From NCBI RefSeq assembly GCF_022163125.1, contig NZ_CP091881.1, forward strand, positions 2,232,001 to 2,296,000: DNA of 64,000 nucleotides, written 5' to 3'. Source of the DNA: Paenibacillus sp. HWE-109. Its GTDB lineage: Bacteria > Bacillota > Bacilli > Paenibacillales > NBRC-103111. The position numbers were made by a program, and so were the translations under genes. Positions 50,653 through 59,902 of this stretch are shown piece after piece (within the stretch, counting starts at the first letter, position 1; each line of letters starts with the position of its first letter). The notes under the pieces were generated by a model. That model was not told where the DNA came from, did no database searches, and saw nothing but the letters and a program-made list of their open reading frames with translations.

Positions 50653-51285
50653 TTAAGATGCGATGACATACCCAAAGACGGAGAAGAAGTGACAGGCGCT
50701 ACCAGCTAACACGAACACATGCCAGATTGCATGGTGATAAGGGATGCGCCGCCATACATAGAAGATCGAACCAAACGTATACAGCAGTCCGCCGATGACC
50801 AGCCATACAATTCCGCCAAACGGCAGATGGACGTATAAAGGCTTGAAGGCAAGCACAATCAGCCATCCCATGAGAATGTAGCAAAGTGTTGAAACGAGGA
50901 TGAACCGCTTCACATAAAAAATTTTCAGCACAATGCCAACAAGCGCCAAGCCCCAAATGACGCCTAAAAAGGACCAGCCAAGCGGGCCCCTCAACGTTAC
51001 GAGGAGATAGGGCGTATAACTGCCGGCGATTAGCAAATAAATGGCCGAATGGTCAAAAATCTCGAAAAGATCTTTCCATCGAGGTTGCGAAATGCTGTGC
51101 AGCAAGGTGGAGCATGTGTATAAAGTGACTAGCGCTGTTCCGAAAATGCTAAAGCTTACAATATGCCATACATTGCCATGTAGACAGGCTTGCAGGATAA
51201 GCATGACTAGGGCTACGATGCTTAACAAGACCCCTACACCATGACTGATGGCGTTAGCGCGCTCTTCTTGAATGGAGTATTCCAT
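50653..51285 (-). CDS. Hemolysin III/PAQR-family membrane protein
   Basis: A 210-residue protein with seven predicted membrane segments. PAQR/YqfA landmarks are EERANAISHGVGV at the N-terminus, FDHSAIYLLIAGSYTPYLL in the middle, and HHAIWHVFVLAGSACHFF at the end, which supply the metal-binding Ser/Asp/His set. It may act as a membrane hydrolase or sensor; family function in bacteria is unsettled. AGAAGGAA before the ATG at 51285 decides the start over the frame opening at 51309. Confidence 0.9.
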   Translation of the reverse strand: MEYSIQEERANAISHGVGVLLSIVALVMLILQACLHGNVWHIVSFSIFGTALVTLYTCSTLLHSISQPRWKDLFEIFDHSAIYLLIAGSYTPYLLVTLRGPLGWSFLGVIWGLALVGIVLKIFYVKRFILVSTLCYILMGWLIVLAFKPLYVHLPFGGIVWLVIGGLLYTFGSIFYVWRRIPYHHAIWHVFVLAGSACHFFSVFGYVIAS

Positions 51286-51420
51286 GTTATTCCTTCTTTC
51301 TGCAAGCAATTTCTTGTTACCTTATAGATTGGACGTCGCAACAATGCTTTATCCTTCATTTTGGAGGAATGAGTTTTCCAGTGAATGAATTAATGGATAG
51401 ATAAGGTGGTTGAAACCTAA

Positions 51421-52269
51421 TTGACTCGAGTACGTATATGTACAGATAGCACATGTGATTTAAGTGATGAGCTGCTGCAAGGCTACCAAATTGTGAGCGT
51501 GCCTCTTTATGTTATTTTTGAAGACCAATCCTATCAGGATGGGGTTTCGATTAAAGCTGATAGATTGTATGAGCTTGTAGAACAAACGGGAAAACTGCCC
51601 AAAACGGCAGCACCTTCACCGGCTGATTTTGAACGAGCTTTTGCGCCAATTATTGGCAGCGGTGATGAGATTGTGTATATCGGACTTTCCTCGGAGCTTT
51701 CCTCCACGGTTCAAAATGCAGCTATTGCGGCTGCCAATTATCCGGATGGAAAAGTAACCGTGATTGATTCTAGAAATCTATCAACGGGAATCGGTCTGCT
51801 AGTGTTGAAAGCGGCTCAAGCCGCTAGAGATGGCCAAAGCAGTAAGGAAATCACGGAAATGGTTATGTCCTTAACCGCCAAAATCGAAGTGGAATTCATT
51901 ATCGATACGTTAGAATATTTGCATAAAGGCGGAAGGTGTTCAAGTGTTCAGCATTTTTTGGGAAGTCTGCTGAAAATCAGACCTCTTGTGAAAGTGATTG
52001 ACGGAGCCATGACCTCGACGGATAAAGTAAGGGGCAAACGAGAGAAAGCGCTAGATCAGCTTTTGAATAATGCATTGAAGCACAAAGACAACATGAACAC
52101 GGATTTCCTGTTCGTTACACATTCTTCGGCAGCGGATGAAGCGGCTTACGTCAAACAACAGATTGAACGACATACAAGGGTGAAGCAAGTGTTTATTACG
52201 GATACAGGCTGTGTTGTATCGAGTCATTGCGGCCCACGTACAGTTGGCATTGTATTCGCCAAAAACTAA
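51421..52269 (+). CDS. DegV family fatty-acid-binding protein, copy 1
   Basis: A 282-residue DegV protein. The N-terminus carries the hallmark ICTDSTCDLS, followed by the fatty-acid-contact stretches TAAPSPADFE and YIGLSSELSST, then a larger domain with IDTLEYLHKGGRCS. DegV (FakB-type) proteins hold a fatty acid while the kinase FakA phosphorylates it. No FakA-type kinase is in the window. Start is TTG at 51421, with AGGTGG 12 bases upstream. It is 18 bases before a second, diverged copy. Confidence 0.9.
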   Translation: MTRVRICTDSTCDLSDELLQGYQIVSVPLYVIFEDQSYQDGVSIKADRLYELVEQTGKLPKTAAPSPADFERAFAPIIGSGDEIVYIGLSSELSSTVQNAAIAAANYPDGKVTVIDSRNLSTGIGLLVLKAAQAARDGQSSKEITEMVMSLTAKIEVEFIIDTLEYLHKGGRCSSVQHFLGSLLKIRPLVKVIDGAMTSTDKVRGKREKALDQLLNNALKHKDNMNTDFLFVTHSSAADEAAYVKQQIERHTRVKQVFITDTGCVVSSHCGPRTVGIVFAKN

Positions 52270-52287
52270 GAAATGAGTGGACACATC

Positions 52288-53130
52288 ATGACGACAATCA
52301 AGATTATCACTGACAGCAGTTGCGACCTCCCAAGAATGATCATAGAGGAGCACGGGATTAATGTCGTTCCACTATCTGTGCACTTTGGAGAGGAGTGCAT
52401 GTCCCCGCAGATGGAACTCTGCGACTTTTATGCAAGAATGAAGGTAGAGAGTGTCTTGCCTAAGACATCAAGCCCATCTCCGCTTCATTTCTTTGCGAAT
52501 TATGAGACAGCCGATGTTGGTCAGGATATTCTTGTTATTAGTCTTTCTTCTGCGCTTAGCAGCACGTATCATCATGCGCTTATGGGCAAGGAGCTTTTGC
52601 TGGAAGCAGGCTACAAAGGCCAGATTGAGGTAATCGATTCAAGGACGGCTTCGCTGGGCTTAGGTGTCTTGGTGTACAAAGCGGCTAAAATGGCAGAAGC
52701 GCACGTCCCTTTTGCAGAAATTGTCGAAAAAATTAAATGTTCTATTGCAACTTCCGGCACTTATTTCTTTTTGGATACATTGGAAAATGTGATTAAAGGT
52801 GGCAGGCTAGATCGTGTTCGCGGGGCGGTAGCCTCTGTTTTGAACATTAAACTGCTCATGAAAGCTAGCGAGGAAGGCTCCGTTGAAGTCATCGAGAAGA
52901 TTCGTGGTACCCAGCAGGCGCTGAAGCGTATGATTTCCAAAGTAGGCGAATCTGTTCATGATTTCGAGAAAGATGTGATTGCAGTTGCTCATAGCAATTG
53001 CGAGGAGCGGGCGCGCGAAGTGTTAGGTCAACTGCTGGAGAAGTATCCGTTCCGCACGGTGCTGTTCTCAAACATGGGAACTGTGATCGGTACCTATGCA
53101 GGCGAAGGTGGCGTGTTGATCGCTTATTAA
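52288..53130 (+). CDS. DegV family fatty-acid-binding protein, copy 2
   Basis: A 280-residue DegV protein, collinear with the previous gene but clearly diverged: ITDSSCDLP, TSSPSPLHF, VISLSSALSST and LDTLENVIKGGRLD replace its equivalents. The two probably arose by an old tandem duplication and may prefer different fatty acids. The ATG at 52288 follows GAGTGG; the frame opens at 52273. A strong terminator follows. Confidence 0.9.
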   Translation: MTTIKIITDSSCDLPRMIIEEHGINVVPLSVHFGEECMSPQMELCDFYARMKVESVLPKTSSPSPLHFFANYETADVGQDILVISLSSALSSTYHHALMGKELLLEAGYKGQIEVIDSRTASLGLGVLVYKAAKMAEAHVPFAEIVEKIKCSIATSGTYFFLDTLENVIKGGRLDRVRGAVASVLNIKLLMKASEEGSVEVIEKIRGTQQALKRMISKVGESVHDFEKDVIAVAHSNCEERAREVLGQLLEKYPFRTVLFSNMGTVIGTYAGEGGVLIAY

Positions 53131-53142
53131 AAGAAGCCAAAA

Positions 53143-53188
53143 GAGCAGCTGCTCAAAGGAATTAGATCCTTTGGCAGCTGCTTTTTGC
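53143..53188. terminator. Strong intrinsic terminator
   Basis: AGCAGCTG plus CAAAGGA pair with TCCTTTG plus CAGCTGCT, followed by TTTT, between convergent genes. Confidence 0.88.
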
Positions 53189-53189
53189 G

Positions 53190-56100
53190 CTATGGATAGA
53201 CAACAGGTGAATAAACAGGTGTAGGATAAGGATCGATCAGGACAGGAGTTGCACTCCATCCTGAATTGCCAGGTCCTTGAACAATGGTAAAGCCATTGGC
53301 ATTGCCAAAATAGCTGCCTCTGCCCAAGCCCGTAGCTGTCACGTTGTTGAAGGTGACGGAGCCTCCGTTAGCTCTATTCTCAATCGCATAAGTGCCAGTT
53401 CCGATAATTTGATCGCGATTGAAAGTAATATTGCTGATGTTTGAGCCTATGAAGTGAATCGCTTCATAATTGCTGTCGATGATTTTGTTGTCTTCCACAA
53501 GAATGGTTCCATTCAAAGGCTGATCCAACGCGAAGAACCAGAGCGCGCCTGTGCCGAAATTCCAACCATTGTAGTAGTCTCTCGAACCGCTCCGAATGAT
53601 GGTGTTGCGCGATATGTGGGTGATGCCGCTGACAGGCGTAACCGGAGAGAATCGATTTCCGACATGAATGCCGCCGCCTTCCGCTTGCTGATCAGCAACA
53701 TAATTGTCGGTAACATCATTGTTGGTACCGCCATACAAGGCGATGCCATTAGCGAGAACGGGCAACTCTACACGATTGAAAGTGAAAGCATTGTTGGCAT
53801 TAGGGATGGCGTTGCCGCTTGAATCGCTCCACATGGCCAGAGCGTCATCGCCCGTATTGCGGAAAAAGGATTGGGTGACAGATGAGTTCGTGACACCTTT
53901 GTGGAAGTTAATTCCATCTGCATTCTGATTGCGAATGCGTACGCCGCTGATTTTCAAATTATCGAACGGTCCGTCCAGCCACATTCCGCACTTGGTATGC
54001 TCAATCCAAAGATTGCTGATCGTGGAATTCGTTAAAGCTCCGCCGATGCCATTAATTTGATCATTGTCAATCCGCGTCATGACCTCACCGAAAATAGCAA
54101 AATCGGAGAGATGGACGTTCGTGCTCGGATTTGGCGCATAGTTACCATAGAATCCTTCGCTATTCCCTGTTGAGCTTGTGAAATGGAATTTAGTGTACCA
54201 GATACCTGCACCGCGAATCGTTACGTTATTAACAAGAATTTGCGTGTTGATGGTATAGGTGCCAGGCGGCACCCATAGAACTTTGCCTTGGGCGGAAGCG
54301 GTGTTTACCGCATTTTGTGTTGCGGCTGTTGCATCGACAGCGCCTGTCGGATCTGCGCCAAAATCTGCTGTTAAGGATAAGGAGCCTGTTGGTTGAGTCG
54401 CTGCTGGTGCAACTTGTTCGAAATCCATCAAGTCAATTGTATACGATCCGGCATTGTTGCCAGAGTCCACTTGTACTTTGACTTTGGTTCCTGGCGTCAT
54501 TTGGCTGACCAAACGGTTTACTTCATCATAGAAATGATGGGGGCGGACATCGACAGGATTATTATTAAACGGATAACCGCCGTAGATCCAGCCATACTTG
54601 GACGTAAGCGTTAAATCGGATTGTTTCACGCCATTGATGTATAAGGCAAGTGGTGCTGTAATGCCCGTACCGGCTGCGTTGTCAGGGATGCTGTAGCGCA
54701 TCACGATTGAATTCGCATTTTGGGGGACTGTAAATTCTACATATTGTCCTTGAGCGCTTAGCGTTACCGCTTTGCGTCCCGATGCTTCGCCAGCCAAGCT
54801 AGGATAGGAGCGATCAGGTCCGATGATGGTGCCATTGGTGACCGCATCTTCGGCTTGAACTTCTGCGTATGGCAGCGCAGGCCCTGCGGTGGAAACTCCG
54901 ATCGAACTACTGAAGGTATTGTTCGTTTCTTTTACTTCAGCTATGGTATTAGCCGGGTCGACGGTTGCTGTGACCGGTGTTGATCCATTCACAGCCGTCC
55001 AAGATCCTGATAAGCTGACAGTACCTACAGCTCCTGCTGCAAGCCCGCCAGATAAGCTGCCGTTCAGCGTGGTTGAACCAATGACTGCGCGAGCGGCAAT
55101 AGCGCCATTCGCTGGATCGGCTCCTTGGTTTTTCACGGTTACCGTGAAGCTTACCGCATTGCCAGGCTGCGGATTGCTTGGCGACCAACTCACATTTTGC
55201 ACAATTAAATCAGGTCCTGGCAGTGGCGCGATTGTTAAAGATTTGGTATAGGAATTATTGGTTTCATTCCATTCATTGATCGTGTTATCCGAATCGACAA
55301 CAGCAACGATGGCGTACGACCCCGAAGAGGATAGCCAAGGGCTTGATGCCGTTATTGTCGTTTTCCCATTGATGGCGATACTCGTAGAGGCTGTACCGCT
55401 TGCAATTTCATTGCCATTGATACGGAATGAAACTTTGTGTGGCACATTGGCGGTAGCGGCTGTACCCGAATTCGTTACTTCTGCTTGAAAAGTCACATTC
55501 GCCCCCTCTGTAAGGGTTCCGCTTGGCGCCCAGCCTATATTCGTTACCGTGAGATCCGGTTTCTGAGCGCTGGAAGCGCTAACGGTGATTTGATCCAGGT
55601 TAATATTGGCCCCATCTCCTGCATCATATTTGTAGGCGATCGTATTGCTGCCAGCCGTTACATATACGGTTTCTGTTTTGGTCAGCCAAGTATCCCAACT
55701 GTTAGTAGTAGGCAGGGTACTCTGTGTAACCTTCGTGCCATTGACATACAGCGATATGCTGGAAGCGGCAAATCCATTGCCGTAACGCAGGGCTACATCC
55801 ATATAGCCGGCTGAGGCTGCGTTCACGTTGAAGGTGGTGGCTGCGCCTTGTGCCCAGTAGCCCTCAACAAACCCTGTACCCTGGTAACCGGTATGATTCG
55901 TCGTAACGGCTGCGCTGCCGCTTAATACTGCGTTTTCTGCTTGATAAGTGGTGGTTGTGCCAGGAGATGGCGTAGGCGTAGGTGTAGGATTGGGAGTTAC
56001 CGCGTCGCCGTACACTTCAAATTCAGCGAGTTGGGCGGCTGGCCAGGCGGTATTGGCGGTAAAATTGAGTTTGAGATATCGAACACTCGCAGCGTTAAAC

Positions 56101-56522
56101 ACGATTGTCACGGTGTTGGCACTATTGACATCAAATGTATACGTTTGCGATGCTTTCAAAGTTGTATAAGTCACATCATCGCTGCTTCCCAAGAGGGATA
56201 CCGTTTGATTGCGACTTCCCCAGCTTGCTGGCAGCTTGAGGGTCACTTGGTTGACCGAGGCCGCGCTGCCTAAATCAACCTTAAGCCACTGAGGGAAAGC
56301 ATTATTGGCGCTTTCCCAGTACGTTGAAGGATTTCCGTCATTCGTGTTGCCTGCCGCATACGTTTGATTATAGCTGCTGGCGCTCATAACCTTGCCCGCC
56401 GCCAGATTGGTAGCAGCGGAACTGAAGCTGGCATAGAGTGGCAGTATGGCCAGAACTAGAATGACCATACAACACCATTTGGCTGTTTTGTTTGAACTCA
56501 TAAATTGCTTTCCATTCAACAT
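53190..56522 (-). CDS. Secreted multidomain alpha-1,3-glucanase/mycodextranase-like protein (GH87 type)
   Basis: An 1110-residue exported enzyme. A signal peptide ends near residue 36. Then come an F5/8C discoidin-like carbohydrate-binding domain (about 37-172), a Pro/Thr linker, a CBM6/35-like domain (190-318), two CARDB adhesion-like domains (323-433, 437-548), another carbohydrate-binding-type domain (553-712) and a right-handed beta-helix catalytic domain (from 718). In the helix, ADGIN (Asp near 868) and NTGDDALAM (Asp-Asp 23 and 24 residues later) match the three-aspartate layout I recall for GH87. The likely substrate is fungal alpha-1,3-glucan or mixed glucan. AGGAGG is five bases before the ATG. 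A pectate-lyase-like helix is the main alternative. Confidence 0.8.
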   Translation of the reverse strand: MLNGKQFMSSNKTAKWCCMVILVLAILPLYASFSSAATNLAAGKVMSASSYNQTYAAGNTNDGNPSTYWESANNAFPQWLKVDLGSAASVNQVTLKLPASWGSRNQTVSLLGSSDDVTYTTLKASQTYTFDVNSANTVTIVFNAASVRYLKLNFTANTAWPAAQLAEFEVYGDAVTPNPTPTPTPSPGTTTTYQAENAVLSGSAAVTTNHTGYQGTGFVEGYWAQGAATTFNVNAASAGYMDVALRYGNGFAASSISLYVNGTKVTQSTLPTTNSWDTWLTKTETVYVTAGSNTIAYKYDAGDGANINLDQITVSASSAQKPDLTVTNIGWAPSGTLTEGANVTFQAEVTNSGTAATANVPHKVSFRINGNEIASGTASTSIAINGKTTITASSPWLSSSGSYAIVAVVDSDNTINEWNETNNSYTKSLTIAPLPGPDLIVQNVSWSPSNPQPGNAVSFTVTVKNQGADPANGAIAARAVIGSTTLNGSLSGGLAAGAVGTVSLSGSWTAVNGSTPVTATVDPANTIAEVKETNNTFSSSIGVSTAGPALPYAEVQAEDAVTNGTIIGPDRSYPSLAGEASGRKAVTLSAQGQYVEFTVPQNANSIVMRYSIPDNAAGTGITAPLALYINGVKQSDLTLTSKYGWIYGGYPFNNNPVDVRPHHFYDEVNRLVSQMTPGTKVKVQVDSGNNAGSYTIDLMDFEQVAPAATQPTGSLSLTADFGADPTGAVDATAATQNAVNTASAQGKVLWVPPGTYTINTQILVNNVTIRGAGIWYTKFHFTSSTGNSEGFYGNYAPNPSTNVHLSDFAIFGEVMTRIDNDQINGIGGALTNSTISNLWIEHTKCGMWLDGPFDNLKISGVRIRNQNADGINFHKGVTNSSVTQSFFRNTGDDALAMWSDSSGNAIPNANNAFTFNRVELPVLANGIALYGGTNNDVTDNYVADQQAEGGGIHVGNRFSPVTPVSGITHISRNTIIRSGSRDYYNGWNFGTGALWFFALDQPLNGTILVEDNKIIDSNYEAIHFIGSNISNITFNRDQIIGTGTYAIENRANGGSVTFNNVTATGLGRGSYFGNANGFTIVQGPGNSGWSATPVLIDPYPTPVYSPVVYP

Positions 56523-56582
56523 TCATTCCTCCTCAAATTGTTCATATCGAACTGCTTAACTCGAGAACCAACCTGTTGCTCA

Positions 56583-56596
56583 AATCACCTCCTTTC
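56583..56596 (-). promoter_or_regulatory. Near-perfect Shine-Dalgarno (STAB-SD-like) in the glucanase leader
   Basis: Read leftwards, GAAAGGAGGTGATT is nearly the full complement of the 16S rRNA 3' end, about 60 bases upstream of the real start. It could bind 30S subunits to protect the mRNA 5' end, as STAB-SD does for cry3A. A TTG right behind it begins a 13-codon frame, so a short leader peptide is the alternative. Confidence 0.45.
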
Positions 56597-56732
56597 GATC
56601 AGTAAAACTAAGGGATTACTTCCAGTAATTACTTAATTGTAGGGGCCCTGCATCTTGAACTCAATGCACGGTGCTACGCATTCGGTGTGTTTTATTACGG
56701 TATATGAAACCAGTTTAAGTGTCGAAAAACGA

Positions 56733-56771
56733 AACAAGCTGACGCCGGATAAGTTCCAGCGTCAGCTTGTT
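56733..56771 (-). terminator. Intrinsic terminator of helD
   Basis: AACAAGCTGACGC (56733-56745) pairs with GCGTCAGCTTGTT (56759-56771); read leftwards it is followed by a T-rich stretch. It lies 50 bases beyond the helD stop. The remaining parts of the 56523-56825 gap are otherwise without recognisable features apart from the leader element noted separately. Confidence 0.82.
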
Positions 56772-56825
56772 AGTTGTAAAGAGGTAAATCCATATTTCTT
56801 TGTATGCGTTTAGTCACACATTAGA

Positions 56826-58988
56826 TTAAGCAGGAGCCTTTGTCGTTACGATCTCCTCGTCTTCGATAGAAACGAGTGGAGACAGCTCGCCTGGAGCCAT
56901 CAACCACAGTTCGTGCAGGGCCCGAGTACAGCCGACGTACAGCAGCTTGGCATCCATCAAGCTCGTTTCGTAATGCCCAGCCGTAACATCCATCAGCAGA
57001 ACAGCATCGAATTCCAATCCCTTGGTGAGGTAGACAGGGAGGACGGATATGCCGCCGCGATAGACACGCTGTTTGGAAGTAATGAGATTCGTTTCGATAC
57101 CGGCTTCGGTCAATGCCTCATGCAGCTCCAGCGCGTGCTTCTCGGTACGGGCAACAACAGCTATGGTACTTGAGCTGCCTTGTTTCAGTGTAGCAATCGC
57201 ACGTAGAAGCAGCGGAAGCCTACCTTTGAGATCCGTCTGCAAGACGTGAACCTTGTTGCCGCTGCGGAAAACCGGTACGGCAAGGAGCGGATGTTCGACC
57301 CCGCGTTGCAAGACAGTATTGGCAAACTGGATAATTTCCATCGTAGAACGATAACTGCGTTCAAGTTCGAAATATGCGGTTGCATCTGCCGGAAATAAAC
57401 TGGAAAATTCCTTCCAGTCGGTAATGCCTTGATAGGCATGAATCCCTTGTGATAAATCGCCAAGGATTGTAAAGGAGCTATTTCTAGTATAACTATCAAG
57501 CACGGCAACCTGGAAAGGTGAGAAGTCCTGTGCTTCATCAATAACAACATGGTCGAATAGCCGATCAGAGGGGATGCCGTACAAGCGTGTATGGATATGA
57601 AGGAGTGGAGCAAGATCTTCCAACTGCACTTCTTTTTTCTTGAAGTTTTTCAGGGATGCAGTGATAATCGACGCTGGTATCTGTGCTAGCAAATCAACGG
57701 GAAGGCTATCTGGACGGCTTTTGTCTGAAAATAGCATTTTATAGAAGGTAAAGGCAGAATGCTCAGGCCAACCCGTCAAATAGGTACGCAGCTTTTGACT
57801 TGATTTCTTTTTGAGTTCTTTTTTCTTGCTTTGCTCCCAAATCTTATCAAGCTGCATGTCCATCCACCGTTTGATACGGGCAACGACCCGTTCACGTCGT
57901 TTGACAAGTGGATAGTGTTTGTTTTCAACGAAAAACCACTCGCGAATAGAGGCAATCGGCAGCTTGGCTCCGTCCCAGGGGCTGAAATCCACCGTAGGCA
58001 CGTAAGAGGCTTCGAATTTGGTCAGACAATCTTCCAAGTACATTTTGAATGCCATAGATCCTTTGAATCTGCCGGGCGCCTGGTCGTCAACTGGGGGCCT
58101 TTTGCTTCCTAGGGAGAACCAAGTTTGCAGGGTCAACGCCTGATCAGCCATCGTGACTTCGTGATCCAGCACATCAAGCGCCCAATCCGTGAAAGTGCTT
58201 TGTTGAATATTTCCCACACCCAATTCTGGCAGTACACCGGAAATATAATCAAGGAACATGGAGTTAGGCGCAAAAATAATCATCCGCTCCGCGCGCACTT
58301 GTTCCCGGTATTGATAAAGGAGGAAGGCAAGGCGATGAAGAGCAACGGTTGTTTTACCGCTTCCGGCAACTCCTTGAATGATTAATGCCGTATTTTTGAC
58401 GGCACGTATAATACGATCTTGCTCTGCTTGAATCGTGGAAACGATATCACGCAGCTTGTTATCCTTATTTTCACCTAATCGATAAAGCAGGAACTCATCA
58501 CCAACAGATAGAGAGTCCTCTGTGCGATCATACGTGTCCACGACCCGCTGCAAAATTTGTTTGCGGACAACGAGGTTTCGTTTCAAATAAACGAGGCCTT
58601 CAATGAGGCCATCCGGGGAATCATACGATGCGGCATCGAGTCCGCCAGTAAATGAATAGAATAGGCTTGCAACGGGCGCACGCCAATCGATGACGAGCAG
58701 TTGACCATTGCGTTCGTCTTCGACGCCGGATTTGCCAATGTAGAGTGGATTCGCCTCAGCCATGCCATTCTCCTGGAAATCAAGACGTCCGAAATACGGT
58801 TCGTCTATCGCCTTGGTCAAGTTATGGCGGCCATTCTCCCGAGCAACCTCCAAAGCTTGTTCCGTTAAATCCGGTCCATAATAAACAGGTGTGCTTCGAA
58901 GCCGTGCAAGTTGTTTATCGATTTCGGTATTCGTTTGCTCAAGACGCTGCAATTCTTCTTGATAGGCACTTTGAGTCTTTGTGTCCAA
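56826..58988 (-). CDS. helD: HelD, RNA polymerase recycling ATPase (UvrD/Rep-like)
   Basis: A 720-residue superfamily-1-type ATPase of the HelD family. The N-terminus (about 1-40) is a coiled coil expected to reach into the RNA polymerase secondary channel. Then come NGQLLVIDWRAPVASLFY, Walker A GVAGSGKTTVALHR near 210, Walker B VVIDEAQDFSPFQ near 480, LGDLSQGIH and a C-terminal TKGLEFDAVLLMD. HelD releases stalled RNA polymerase from DNA, and some relatives protect it from rifampicin. Start is TTG at 58988 behind AGGAGGT. It stands alone. Confidence 0.93.
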   Translation of the reverse strand: MDTKTQSAYQEELQRLEQTNTEIDKQLARLRSTPVYYGPDLTEQALEVARENGRHNLTKAIDEPYFGRLDFQENGMAEANPLYIGKSGVEDERNGQLLVIDWRAPVASLFYSFTGGLDAASYDSPDGLIEGLVYLKRNLVVRKQILQRVVDTYDRTEDSLSVGDEFLLYRLGENKDNKLRDIVSTIQAEQDRIIRAVKNTALIIQGVAGSGKTTVALHRLAFLLYQYREQVRAERMIIFAPNSMFLDYISGVLPELGVGNIQQSTFTDWALDVLDHEVTMADQALTLQTWFSLGSKRPPVDDQAPGRFKGSMAFKMYLEDCLTKFEASYVPTVDFSPWDGAKLPIASIREWFFVENKHYPLVKRRERVVARIKRWMDMQLDKIWEQSKKKELKKKSSQKLRTYLTGWPEHSAFTFYKMLFSDKSRPDSLPVDLLAQIPASIITASLKNFKKKEVQLEDLAPLLHIHTRLYGIPSDRLFDHVVIDEAQDFSPFQVAVLDSYTRNSSFTILGDLSQGIHAYQGITDWKEFSSLFPADATAYFELERSYRSTMEIIQFANTVLQRGVEHPLLAVPVFRSGNKVHVLQTDLKGRLPLLLRAIATLKQGSSSTIAVVARTEKHALELHEALTEAGIETNLITSKQRVYRGGISVLPVYLTKGLEFDAVLLMDVTAGHYETSLMDAKLLYVGCTRALHELWLMAPGELSPLVSIEDEEIVTTKAPA

Positions 58989-59171
58989 GATCAGTTACCT
59001 CCTAAGATCAGATGTTGTTTATGAACGAATGATTTTCGAAATAAACAGGTAAACAATATATCATACCTGTCAGTATATGGGAAGCTAAACCGTCCTCACG
59101 ACATTTGGGTGTCAGTGGCAAACAATGGTATACTGGGACTTGTAGTTATTATGTATAAAGGAGTAGAGAAT

Positions 59172-59651
59172 ATGTCCCTATATGATATCGAGGTTGAGAC
59201 GATTAACGGTGAGAAGAAGTCGCTTTCTGCTTATAAAGGCAAGGTACTGCTTGTTGTGAATACGGCGAGTGCTTGTGGACTGACTCCTCATTACAAAGGC
59301 TTGCAAAGTTTGTACGAGCAGTTCGAAGATAAGGGTTTGGTTGTACTTGGATTCCCCTGCAATCAATTTGCTGGTCAAGAGCCAGGTACGAATGAAGAAA
59401 TTCAAAGCTTCTGCGAGCTCAACTATAACGTAACTTTTCCGCTGTTTGCTAAATTGGATGTCAAAGGTGAGAACGCACATCCTTTGTATACCTATTTGCT
59501 AAGCCATACCCCAGAGCCTTATCGTACAGGGGAAATTGAGTGGAATTTCGTCAAATTCTTAATTGATGCGAATGGCAACGTTGTTAAACAGTACGGAGCA
59601 CGGACAGAACCGGCTGAAATTACCCCGGATATTGAGGCTTTGTTGGCTTAG
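59172..59651 (+). CDS. Glutathione-peroxidase-family thiol peroxidase
   Basis: A 159-residue peroxidase of the glutathione-peroxidase family. The peroxidatic Cys35 is in NTASACGLTPHY (Cys in place of selenocysteine), with FPCNQFAGQEPG and WNFVKFLID supplying the Gln and Trp of the active site and a resolving Cys candidate. In Bacillales such enzymes use thioredoxin instead of glutathione. AAAGGAG before the ATG at 59172 decides the start over a frame from 59109. Confidence 0.92.
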   Translation: MSLYDIEVETINGEKKSLSAYKGKVLLVVNTASACGLTPHYKGLQSLYEQFEDKGLVVLGFPCNQFAGQEPGTNEEIQSFCELNYNVTFPLFAKLDVKGENAHPLYTYLLSHTPEPYRTGEIEWNFVKFLIDANGNVVKQYGARTEPAEITPDIEALLA

Positions 59652-59664
59652 GCCAAAAAGATAG

Positions 59665-59693
59665 TTGCATCTAGACAGGTTGCTCGTTATAAT
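59665..59693 (+). promoter_or_regulatory. Sigma-A promoter of the leader-peptide transcript
   Basis: TTGCAT (59665-59670), a 17-base spacer, TATAAT (59688-59693). The transcript would start near 59700. Confidence 0.8.
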
Positions 59694-59726
59694 CAGGTTA
59701 ATTATGACATGAAGGAGTCGAATCAT

Positions 59727-59777
59727 ATGACAACTCGTATTCGGTTCGTACAATTTCATTATTTTGATAGGCGTTAG
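59727..59777 (+). CDS. 16-residue leader peptide
   Basis: The ORF encodes MTTRIRFVQFHYFDRR and stops with TAG at 59775-59777. AAGGAG lies at 59712-59717, nine bases before the ATG. The peptide is rich in Arg and aromatic residues. It contains Arg-Ile-Arg-Phe at residues 4-7; the ErmD leader contains Arg-Leu-Arg-Phe, where the Arg-X-Arg motif causes macrolide-dependent ribosome arrest. The stop codon lies within segment 1 of the following RNA structure. No run of one amino acid is present, so classic amino-acid attenuation is unlikely. That it is translated is inferred from position and ribosome binding site. Confidence 0.65.
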   Translation: MTTRIRFVQFHYFDRR

Positions 59778-59874
59778 CACATACCTGGAATGATCAGGGT
59801 GGGCTAACGCATTTCGCGTTGGCCTCCCTGCGGGATACAATTCGCGCAGGACCATAGGTCCGGCGCGTTTTTTT
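59771..59874 (+). promoter_or_regulatory. Attenuator with alternative stems and intrinsic terminator
   Basis: Segment 1, GCGTTAGC (59771-59778), can pair with segment 2, GCTAACGC (59803-59810). Segment 2 can instead pair with segment 3, GCGTTGGC (59816-59823). Downstream CCTGCG (59827-59832) can pair with CGCAGG (59845-59850), which is part of the terminator's left arm. The terminator is CGCGC-A-GGACC, ATA loop, GGTCC-G-GCGCG (59843-59867), then seven T (59868-59874). The layout allows ribosome position on the leader to decide termination. Confidence 0.7.
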
Positions 59875-59902
59875 ATCTCGTTGAGAAGGGGAAGGTGCGA
59901 AG

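Noticed and set aside
59727..59777. Amino-acid attenuation leader (His, Phe or Arg type)
   Set aside because: The codons are mixed, with no run of a single regulatory amino acid; Phe occurs three times and His once, and the downstream genes are not biosynthetic.
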